Assembly (NCBI GenBank): GCA_016793185.1
Contig: JAEUIK010000097.1
Span: 1 to 5,925 of the forward strand
Length of the DNA: 5,925 bases
Reading direction: 5' to 3'
Origin: Planctomycetaceae bacterium
Lineage (GTDB): Bacteria > Planctomycetota > Planctomycetia > Pirellulales > JAEUIK01
The notes beneath the pieces are model-generated. The model ran no database searches, was not told the DNA's origin, and worked only from the letters and a program-made list of their open reading frames with translations. The translations under genes were made by a program, and so were the position numbers. Within the stretch, counting starts at the first letter, position 1; the number at the start of each line of letters is the position of its first letter. Shown piece by piece: positions 1 to 5,305 of the stretch.

Positions 1-1855
1 CTTTCCCGTTCGTGGAGGAATTGATCAGCCCAATGATCGGATCAGGTGCGTCCGGATGAGCTTGCTGAAAGAGTTCCATTCGCGGGCGACTCGAGTAATA
101 GCGAGCCACGTAGAGCTCGTCGCAGTAGATCCCGGGATCGATCAGTTGCGCGTCTTGTTGGAGCGCGGTGGCGAGCAACTCGTGCAGTTCGCTGGTGAGT
201 TTGACTCGTACTAACTCGGGTCGCGCCCGTTCGGAGAACTTGAACTCAGGCCGGAGGATGGCGCGCGAAGGATCCTGAGTACGTTTAGGCGGATTCGACA
301 AATGGACCGAGAGGAGCGCCTGAAACGGGTGATCGGCGACGAGGGGCTTGATTTCCTGGACGAACTCGTCGGCTGGCACGGCCAAAGCCTTCGCCAGAAA
401 GTCCGCGCGCCGCCAGGCCGCGGCGAACGCGCCCTCCATGAGGAGTTCCTTCAGCGCCGCATACGATGGTTCGCCTCGGTCGGCGAGCGCGGCGTCGCGC
501 GTGCGCAGCGACTTGAGGAGCTTGATGTACTCGTCAAGCGGAACGCCGACGTCTTCAGGATCGGCGTTTTGCTGCCGGCGGGCAATCTCGCGCGCCAGCT
601 TCACGCTGGCTGCCGGTGGCTCGCGCATTCCCAGGATCTCGACCGGCAAGCCGGAGAGCAACGCGGAAAAGGGAGCCGTCGTCGTCTCGTGCCGGAGCGC
701 CACGCCGCCGGCAGTGTTCATGATTTCGAGAATTCGCAGGCACTCGGGGGCCCGGGCGGCTGCCTCGATGCCGCATTCGATGGTCGAGGACAAGGCCGCC
801 GGCTGATTGTTGGCCAGCAAGTTCAACAAATGCGCCAGCGAATCGTCGGGGGACTTCTGTACGCAGGCGGCCAGTCGATCGAGGTCCCAGTGCGTGTAGG
901 CGTCGATCAGCTCCACCCATTCGGGGCGCGTCGTCTGGTCGGTCGCCAGCTTCGCGGCCTGTTCCAGGTCGGCCGCCGCCAGCTTGGGCAGTCCGACAAG
1001 TGCAGCCGCGTAGGCCCGATGCCAGTAGGCATTGGCCGATTCGGGCTGTTGGTGCACCAGGCGCTGGGCATACAACACCGCGCGGGCGCGATAGGCCTTG
1101 TGCAACGGCTGCCAGAAGTGCTCGGTCAGCAATCCCAAGTTGGCATAAGTGCGGGCCAGCGCGCCAAGCACCTCGGGCGACTCGCCGGGATCCTGCATCA
1201 TAGCGTGTAGCTCGCGCAAGGCCGCGAAGTGCCCGGCCAGGCTGAGCGCGGCGAGCCGCTTTTCGACGGCCGGCGGCACAGCTCCGCTATCGCGCCGCGG
1301 GTTTGCTTTGCGCGAGAACTTGGCCTGGTGCAGAACCTCGACGAACTGCTCGCGCGAGGCCGTTTCGGCAAACTCCAGCGTCTCCAGCCAGTCAACCTTC
1401 TCGATACTGTATTGGGGTGGTGCGATCGTATGGAGCGTGCGGTGATTGCGCCCCTGACCCTCAATCACATCGATCTTGAGCTGGCCGGGTTCGATTTCAG
1501 TCTGTTTGAGATTTGGTCTGTCGTGGAGATCCAATTGATACCAACGAATGTTCGGATCGTAGGCACGGTCCCCGAGTTTCTCGTCGCGCGTGATGAGTTG
1601 ATACTCGTCGCGCGCCGCGATCAGCAACGCCTGACGGAACAGTTCCGAATAAAAGACACCGCAGGCGGGATGCCGGAACTGCTTGCTGACGGGGTCGATC
1701 CCGCGCAGACAGAAATAGTCTTCGATCTTGGGTTCGGGTTTTGCAGCAGTCGTGGCGGGCTCGTCGGCCGCAGCGGCCGCTGCCCAGGTGACGCTCGCCA
1801 ACCCCATGCCGAGGAGTGACCGCAGCCAGCTCGCGGGAATGATTCGACGAAGCAA
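1..1855 (-). CDS. Large exported protein of unknown function with TPR-like helical region (C-terminus beyond window)
   Basis: I do not recognise the family. Translation from a TTG at 1853-1855 stays open for 618 codons to the window edge, so the gene is partial at its 3' end. The TTG is chosen because a perfect AGGAGG lies 8 bases upstream and because it gives a good signal peptide: basic start (LRRIIPASWLRS), hydrophobic stretch about residues 14-30 ending in six alanines, then DEP. The next start, ATG at residue 17, would remove the basic part. Mature residues 45-100 form a compact block with two cysteines (C49 in YFCLRGIDP, C65 in RHPACGVFY). Residues about 196-305 are alanine/leucine-rich helices; 275-303 (NAYWHRAYAAALVGLPKLAA) fits a tetratricopeptide repeat. 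The rest, to residue 618, is mostly predicted helical without a catalytic motif I can name. The protein probably acts in the periplasm or cell envelope (inference from the signal peptide). It lies 133 bases downstream of the TPR gene, on the same strand, and may have its own promoter. Reading frame confidence is high; function is unknown. Confidence 0.85.
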   Translation of the reverse strand, partial: MLRRIIPASWLRSLLGMGLASVTWAAAAAADEPATTAAKPEPKIEDYFCLRGIDPVSKQFRHPACGVFYSELFRQALLIAARDEYQLITRDEKLGDRAYDPNIRWYQLDLHDRPNLKQTEIEPGQLKIDVIEGQGRNHRTLHTIAPPQYSIEKVDWLETLEFAETASREQFVEVLHQAKFSRKANPRRDSGAVPPAVEKRLAALSLAGHFAALRELHAMMQDPGESPEVLGALARTYANLGLLTEHFWQPLHKAYRARAVLYAQRLVHQQPESANAYWHRAYAAALVGLPKLAAADLEQAAKLATDQTTRPEWVELIDAYTHWDLDRLAACVQKSPDDSLAHLLNLLANNQPAALSSTIECGIEAAARAPECLRILEIMNTAGGVALRHETTTAPFSALLSGLPVEILGMREPPAASVKLAREIARRQQNADPEDVGVPLDEYIKLLKSLRTRDAALADRGEPSYAALKELLMEGAFAAAWRRADFLAKALAVPADEFVQEIKPLVADHPFQALLSVHLSNPPKRTQDPSRAILRPEFKFSERARPELVRVKLTSELHELLATALQQDAQLIDPGIYCDELYVARYYSSRPRMELFQQAHPDAPDPIIGLINSSTNGK

Positions 1856-1863
1856 GGGATCGC

Positions 1864-1869
1864 CCTCCT
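1864..1869 (-). promoter_or_regulatory. Ribosome binding site deciding a TTG start
   Basis: The minus strand reads AGGAGG here, with 8 bases between it and the TTG at 1853-1855. It is the only textbook Shine-Dalgarno sequence I see before any of the six genes, and it supports the TTG over the internal ATG at codon 17. Confidence 0.75.
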
Positions 1870-1938
1870 GAAAGAATGCCCCGGGGATCTCGGACTGCGC
1901 CCGGCGGACCGGCGCAGGACCGAACCGCCGTTCCTTCG

Positions 1939-1944
1939 AGTGTA
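1939..1944 (-). promoter_or_regulatory. Possible -10 box for the exported-protein gene
   Basis: The minus strand reads TACACT within GGTTACACTCG, about 84 bases before the TTG start. It matches the sigma-70 -10 consensus at most positions. No convincing -35 box lies 16-18 bases upstream, so this is a weak call. Confidence 0.25.
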
Positions 1945-1950
1945 ACCGGA

Positions 1951-1969
1951 AGCGCGGGGATTGCGCGCT
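1951..1969 (-). terminator. Short GC hairpin after the TPR gene, weak terminator candidate
   Basis: AGCGCG and CGCGCT form a perfect 6-base stem around a 7-base loop, 19 bases past the TPR stop codon. No T-run follows on the minus strand (TTCCGG comes next), so it does not meet the usual intrinsic terminator pattern. It may equally be a 3'-end stabilising hairpin or chance in GC-rich DNA. Confidence 0.2.
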
Positions 1970-1988
1970 CGAATTGCCAGCGGTTGGG

Positions 1989-2318
1989 CTACTCGCCCCG
2001 CCCCCCCAGCTGGGCCAGGAATTCCGCCATCTCGCCGGCTGCATGCGAGTTCCCCTGCTGCCGAGCGGCTACGATGCCGTTGCGCAAGAACGTCCGGGCC
2101 TCGTTGGTACGCTCCAATCCGGCGAGCTGCTGCGCGGCCATGAAATAGGCCGGCACATAGGGAGGCTCGTCGCGCGTCAGCCCGGCCAGGAGGTCGAGGC
2201 TGGCGGCGTGCTCGCCCGACTTCTCCAGTTCGAGAGCCAGCCCATAGCGGAGGAATGCATCGCCGGGGTCGTCGGCCAGCAGGGTTTCGAGTTGTTCGCG
2301 GCGGGTCGGTGTGCTCAT
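1989..2318 (-). CDS. Small tetratricopeptide-repeat protein
   Basis: This 109-residue soluble protein has no signal peptide or membrane segment, so it is probably cytoplasmic. Residues 18-51 (DPGDAFLRYGLALELEKSGE and following) form a TPR-type helix pair. A second pair spans about 53-87 (PYVPAYFMAAQQLAGLERTN and following), and a capping helix covers about 92-105. Such folds bind other proteins; no catalytic residues are seen. The ATG is chosen because it overlaps the stop of the upstream dus gene as ATGA, which implies translational coupling and co-expression at related levels. No strong Shine-Dalgarno precedes it, consistent with reinitiation after dus. A partner role for tRNA modification or for the exported helical protein downstream is only inference from position. 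The reading frame and TPR character are well supported; the specific function is unknown. Confidence 0.85.
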   Translation of the reverse strand: MSTPTRREQLETLLADDPGDAFLRYGLALELEKSGEHAASLDLLAGLTRDEPPYVPAYFMAAQQLAGLERTNEARTFLRNGIVAARQQGNSHAAGEMAEFLAQLGGRGE

Positions 2319-3439
2319 GGAGTCTCGCAGCAGCCGTCGGGTTCGTCGGAATCACACGGTCCTGCGGGGCCGGTGCGCCACAGGGGATGCGCCTCACAGG
2401 GGAAGTACCGCTCGACCACCTCGATGAACTCGGCGACCCGCGCGACGCGCGAGACGCGCGTCCGGAACTCGCGCGCGTGCGGACGTCCCTGCGCATAGCA
2501 GCAAGCGAACTTGCGCATCAGCAGCGTCCCCTTGGTCTCGCCAAAGCGCTGCACCACCAGGTCGAAGTGGTGCAACAGCAGTTCGCGCTCTTCGAGCGGC
2601 GTCAGGTCGGGCGGAATCGGCTCGCCGCGTAAGGCCGCCTGCACCTGGCGGAAGAGCCAGGGCTTGCCCAGCGCCGCGCGGGCGATCATCACGCCGTCCA
2701 CGGCATAGTGCGTGAGCGCATGCAGCGCCTGTTCGGCCGTGCAGAGATCGCCGTTGCCGATCAGCGGAATCCGTTTGAGATACGGTTTGATCTCGGCAAT
2801 CCGTTCCCAGTCGGCGCTGCCTTTGAAGAAGTCCTGCGCCGTGCGACCGTGGACGGTCAGAGCCGCCCCCCCGGCTTGCTCGACCACCTGCGCCACGTCG
2901 ACGGCGTTGATCTTGTCGCGCGTGCAGCCGAGGCGAATCTTGGCGGTGACCGGCGTCGGCGCGCAGGCCGCCGCGACGCGTTCGACGATCGCTCCCACCC
3001 GGTCGGGCGTCTTCAACAAGTACGAGCCGCTGTGGGCCTTTTCGGTGACCTGCTTGACGGGGCAGCCGAAGTTGATGTCGACCACGCTCACCCGGAACTC
3101 GTGCGCCAGCCGCGCGCCGACCGCGGCCAACCGCGCTGGATCGTTGTCCCAGACTTGCACGGCCAGCGGACGCGCCTCGTCGGCCACACCCCACAGCCGG
3201 TCGGGCAGCTCGTTCTCGCGCTCTTCTTGCGCCAGGAAACCCAGCGCGCTGATCATCTCGGTCGCTTGCAATCCGGCCCCGCCGAACTCGCGGACGATCT
3301 GCCGATAGGCAAAGTTCGTGTAGCCCGCCATCGGCGCCTGCAGCACCGGCGGATCGACCTTCAGGGGTCCGATCCAGAAGGGCTGAATGGCCGCGAGGGG
3401 GCGCAGGGGATGTTCGGCAAGCGTCGGCATCATTCCCAT
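2315..3439 (-). CDS. dusB: tRNA-dihydrouridine synthase, DusB/NifR3-like
   Basis: This FMN enzyme reduces specific uridines in the tRNA D-loop to dihydrouridine using NAD(P)H, in the cytoplasm. Visible hallmarks in order: the N-terminal barrel strand PVLQAPMAGYTN at 31-42; TEM at 60-62; the catalytic-cysteine motif DINFGCPVKQ at 121-130 with C126 as proton donor; AKIRLG at 166-171; VHGRTA at 196-201; the flavin-phosphate segment IGNGDL at 227-232; and GVMIARAALGKPWLF at 249-263. The C-terminal helical tRNA-binding domain runs from about 285 to 347. At 374 residues it is longer than typical DusB (about 320), through some 20 extra N-terminal residues and a cysteine-containing tail after 347. 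The ATG at 3439 is directly preceded by an in-frame TGA, so no earlier start exists. Starts at codons 3 or 4 are equally possible, as no clear ribosome site is seen. Its stop overlaps the TPR gene start. Dus identity is firm; the DusB subgroup is likely but not certain. Confidence 0.93.
   Translation of the reverse strand: MGMMPTLAEHPLRPLAAIQPFWIGPLKVDPPVLQAPMAGYTNFAYRQIVREFGGAGLQATEMISALGFLAQEERENELPDRLWGVADEARPLAVQVWDNDPARLAAVGARLAHEFRVSVVDINFGCPVKQVTEKAHSGSYLLKTPDRVGAIVERVAAACAPTPVTAKIRLGCTRDKINAVDVAQVVEQAGGAALTVHGRTAQDFFKGSADWERIAEIKPYLKRIPLIGNGDLCTAEQALHALTHYAVDGVMIARAALGKPWLFRQVQAALRGEPIPPDLTPLEERELLLHHFDLVVQRFGETKGTLLMRKFACCYAQGRPHAREFRTRVSRVARVAEFIEVVERYFPCEAHPLWRTGPAGPCDSDEPDGCCETP
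2444..2462. repeat. Perfect 8-base inverted repeat inside dus
   Basis: GACGCGCG and CGCGCGTC flank a 3-base AGA loop, giving a perfect all-but-loop hairpin within the dus coding region. It encodes part of the RTRVSRVARV helix, and the repeated Arg-Val codons (CGC GTC) account for most of the symmetry. It is probably a by-product of the protein sequence, though it could slow the polymerase or ribosome near the end of dus. Confidence 0.4.
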
Positions 3440-3466
3440 TCAAGAGCATGGCCCGGCCGGTATCAA
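3438..3466 (-). promoter_or_regulatory. Candidate sigma-70 promoter overlapping the dus start codon
   Basis: On the minus strand TTGATA (3466-3461) matches the -35 consensus at five of six positions. After exactly 17 bases comes TTGAAT (3443-3438), a four-of-six -10 match that overlaps the first dus ATG. If real, transcription would begin around 3430-3432, at the third or fourth codon of the long dus frame, giving a leaderless message. The spacing is ideal, but the match may be chance. Confidence 0.3.
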
Positions 3467-3525
3467 GGGGAACGGGGCGCGCGACGCGCGGCCGCCCGGC
3501 CCTGTCGCCCGCCGGGGCTCCGGCA

Positions 3526-3531
3526 TACAAT
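3526..3531 (+). promoter_or_regulatory. Possible -10 box for the thioesterase operon
   Basis: TACAAT, a five-of-six match to TATAAT, stands out in very GC-rich DNA about 60 bases before the thioesterase ATG. No good -35 box lies 16-18 bases upstream (best is CTGTCG, three of six). A start site near 3538 would give a leader of about 50 bases containing the 3548-3561 hairpin. Confidence 0.35.
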
Positions 3532-3547
3532 CGGCACCAGCCATTCC

Positions 3548-3561
3548 GGCCGTTCGCGGCC
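3548..3561 (+). repeat. Small hairpin in the thioesterase leader
   Basis: GGCCG and CGGCC form a perfect 5-base stem around a TTCG loop, 29 bases before the thioesterase start. If the TACAAT box is the promoter, this would sit near the 5' end of the message, where hairpins can protect RNA. The loop is closed by a G-C pair, not the especially stable C(UUCG)G form. No T-run follows, so it is not a terminator. Confidence 0.3.
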
Positions 3562-3590
3562 CTGCCGAATTCCACCCCCCTGCAGTGCTT

Positions 3591-3989
3591 ATGAAGCCCA
3601 CGTTAATCCCCGGCGTGACGGGCGAAGCCCAGAAGCGGATCGTCACCGAGAACCTGGTCAGCCATCACAATCCGCGCGGCCCCGCGGTGCTGGCGACCCC
3701 GTACCTGCTGATGATCATGGAGTGGGCCGCTTACAACGCGATCGCGCCGCACCTGGACGAAGGCGAGGACTCGGTCGGCGTGGGATTCGAGTTCCAGCAT
3801 CTGGCGCCGACGCCGGCCGGCGCGACGGTCATCGCCAGCGCCACCGTCACCCAGATCGCGGGGATGATGGTCACGCTCGATTTCGAGGCCCACGACGGTC
3901 ACGAAGTGGTTGGGCGCGGGACGCACGTGCGCGCGGTTTTGGATCTCGCCCGCTTCCGCAGGCGGCTCGAGCGGAAGTTTGGTCGGTAG
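3591..3989 (+). CDS. Hotdog-fold acyl-CoA thioesterase, FlK-like
   Basis: This 132-residue protein resembles the small thioesterases typified by fluoroacetyl-CoA thioesterase FlK. They hydrolyse acyl-CoA thioesters and act as dimers in the cytoplasm. The visible pattern is T36 in VLATPYLL, E44 in IMEWAA and H70 in FEFQHLAPTPAG. From memory, FlK's catalytic Thr42, Glu50 and His76 have identical spacing (8 and 26 residues). The strand pattern continues through ATVIASATVTQI (78-89), VTLDFEAHD (94-102) and VGRGTHVRAVLD (107-118). The position matching the FlK phenylalanine gate (Phe36) is glycine here, so fluoroacetyl-CoA specificity is not implied. The ATG at 3591 begins the conserved domain; the frame extends back to 3387, but that part overlaps dus and looks non-coding. 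No Shine-Dalgarno is evident. The ligase gene follows after 32 bases on the same strand, suggesting that both work on the same CoA ester. Fold and class are confident; the substrate is unknown. Confidence 0.88.
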   Translation: MKPTLIPGVTGEAQKRIVTENLVSHHNPRGPAVLATPYLLMIMEWAAYNAIAPHLDEGEDSVGVGFEFQHLAPTPAGATVIASATVTQIAGMMVTLDFEAHDGHEVVGRGTHVRAVLDLARFRRRLERKFGR

Positions 3990-4021
3990 TGCTTCCCGCG
4001 TCCAATTCGTAAGATGAATGG

Positions 4022-5305
4022 ATGGATTGCAGCACCGCGTTAGAACGTCGCGAACGGATGGCACTGGCGGGCTCGGCGCTGGAGAGCTACCAGCTCGAGC
4101 GGTTGAACTGCCTGCTCGATCAGATTCTGCCGGCCAACCGTTTTTATGCCCAGCGGTTGGCGCAGGTGCGCCGACCGATTCGCGCCCTCGATGAGCTCGC
4201 CGCGCTGCCGTACACGTTCAAGGAATCGCTGCTGACCACGCCCGTCAGCCAGGGGCCCGCGCACCTCAGCGATCTCCATACCTTCGCTCGCGCGAAGTAT
4301 GTTCGCTACCACCAGACCTCGGGCACGCGCGGGCGGCCGCTGCCGGTGCTCGATACGGCCGACGATTGGCGGTGGTGGATCGAATGCTGGCAGTACGTGT
4401 ATGACGCCGCCGAGGTGCAGGCGCGCGATTGCGTCTTCCTGGCCTTCTCGTTCGGTCCGTTCATCGGCTTCTGGAGCGCGCACGACGCGGCAATCGCACG
4501 GGGGTGCATGGTCGTCCCCGGCGGCGGACTGAACACGCTGGGCCGCCTGGAGCTGATTCGCAGCAGCGGCGCGACCGTCGTTTGCTGCACGCCGAGCTAC
4601 GCGCTGCGGCTAGCCGAGGTTGCGCAACAACATCACGTCGACTGCGCCGAGTTGGGGGTCCGCGTGCTGATCCTCGCCGGCGAGCCGGGGGGCTCGATGC
4701 CCGCCGTGCGGCAACGCATCGAATCGGCCTGGGGAGCGCGGGTCTTGGACCATGCCGGCGCCACCGAAGTGGGACCCTGGGGCGTCGGCGACGCGGCCGG
4801 CACGGGACTGCACATCATCGAAAGCGAGTTCATCGCCGAATTCATCTCGCTCGAGCATGGGGGACCCGCGGCCGAGGGCGAGCTGAGCGAGCTCGTGCTC
4901 ACGAATCTGGGCCGCGTGGGCGCACCCGTCTTGCGGTATCGAACCGGCGATCTCGTCTGCCCCAGTTGGACCCGTCCCGGGCCGATCCGTTTCGTGCATC
5001 TCCCTGGCGGCATCCACGGGCGGGTCGACGATATGCTGGTGATCCGCGGCGTGAACATCTTTCCCACCGCGATCGAGCAGATCGTCCGCAGTTTTCCCGA
5101 AGTCGTCGAGTATCGGGCGACGGCCCACAAGGTTCACGAGCTGGATCAGATCTCGATCGAGATCGAAGATCGTCTGCAGCAGCCCAAGCGCGTGGCCGAA
5201 GAGCTCCGGTTGCGGCTCGGTCTGAAGATCGACGTCCGCTGCGTGCCGTTGGGAAGCTTGCCGCGATTCGAGGGGAAAGGCCAACGATTGATCGATCAGC
5301 GATGA
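4022..5305 (+). CDS. Phenylacetate-CoA ligase-like AMP-forming acid-CoA ligase
   Basis: This 427-residue enzyme has the size and motifs of the PaaK-like branch of adenylate-forming ligases, which activate a carboxylic acid with ATP and transfer it to coenzyme A. In order: the ATP-phosphate loop TSGTRGRP (99-106), where the usual form is close to SSGTTGKP; HAGATEVGPWG (244-254) for nucleotide and substrate binding; RYRTGDL (305-311), with the ribose-binding aspartate; GRVDDMLVIRGVNIFP (333-348) at the hinge to the mobile C-terminal domain; and LPRFEGKGQRLIDQR at the end, with K419 in the place of the catalytic lysine. All core motifs are present, so it is probably active. The ATG at 4022 is the first in frame and has no clear Shine-Dalgarno; codon 13 is a possible alternative. 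It follows the thioesterase by 32 bases and overlaps the DUF1445 gene as ATGA. Without other phenylacetate genes in view the substrate could be any aryl or alkyl acid, so I withhold the name paaK. Confidence 0.9.
   Translation: MDCSTALERRERMALAGSALESYQLERLNCLLDQILPANRFYAQRLAQVRRPIRALDELAALPYTFKESLLTTPVSQGPAHLSDLHTFARAKYVRYHQTSGTRGRPLPVLDTADDWRWWIECWQYVYDAAEVQARDCVFLAFSFGPFIGFWSAHDAAIARGCMVVPGGGLNTLGRLELIRSSGATVVCCTPSYALRLAEVAQQHHVDCAELGVRVLILAGEPGGSMPAVRQRIESAWGARVLDHAGATEVGPWGVGDAAGTGLHIIESEFIAEFISLEHGGPAAEGELSELVLTNLGRVGAPVLRYRTGDLVCPSWTRPGPIRFVHLPGGIHGRVDDMLVIRGVNIFPTAIEQIVRSFPEVVEYRATAHKVHELDQISIEIEDRLQQPKRVAEELRLRLGLKIDVRCVPLGSLPRFEGKGQRLIDQR

Larger units (their letters stand above)
1856..1988 (-). 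other. Intergenic gap between the TPR gene and the exported-protein gene
   Basis: This 133-base non-coding stretch separates two same-strand genes. In the direction of transcription it holds a short hairpin (1969-1951), a TACACT box (1944-1939), an imperfectly placed second inverted repeat (CCGCCG-type arms at 1925-1930 and 1902-1907, 17-base loop) and the AGGAGG ribosome site. The size and the possible -10 box suggest that the exported protein may be expressed separately from dus and the TPR gene, but readthrough cannot be excluded. No small open frame with a convincing ribosome site was found in it. Confidence 0.6.
3440..3590. other. Divergent intergenic region between dus and the thioesterase operon
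   Basis: This 151-base GC-rich stretch lies between the two divergent transcription units and should carry both promoters. It holds a candidate dus promoter at its left end, a CGCGCG-A-CGCGCG near-palindrome at 3478-3490, a TACAAT box at 3526-3531 facing right, and a GGCCG-TTCG-CGGCC hairpin at 3548-3561. An upstream in-frame extension of the thioesterase crosses it, but its Arg/Pro/Gly composition looks non-coding. No operator of a known regulator was recognised. Confidence 0.6.

Noticed and set aside
302..1210. 302-codon open frame on the plus strand
   Set aside because: It lies antisense to the exported-protein gene, which has a ribosome site, a signal peptide and a 618-codon open frame. 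The plus-strand translation is Gly/Arg/Gln-rich with no recognisable domain.
2444..2462. Hairpin in dus as a transcription terminator or regulatory element
   Set aside because: It lies inside coding sequence, has no T-run and is largely explained by repeated Arg-Val codons, so it is listed only as a repeat.
1621..2496. 291-codon open frame on the minus strand
   Set aside because: It overlaps dus, the TPR gene and the exported-protein gene in another frame and has an Arg/Ser/Pro-rich composition typical of a shifted-frame shadow.
2394..3575. 393-codon open frame on the minus strand overlapping dus
   Set aside because: It is a shifted frame of dus, dominated by Arg, Gly and Ala, with no motif.
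3387..3590. 68-codon N-terminal extension of the thioesterase
   Set aside because: It overlaps the dus start region and the intergenic region, has a low-complexity Arg/Pro/Gly composition and precedes a domain already complete from the ATG at 3591.
2708..4012. 434-codon open frame on the plus strand
   Set aside because: It is antisense to dus and then out of frame with the thioesterase, both of which carry clear family motifs. Its length is explained by GC-rich codons with few stops.
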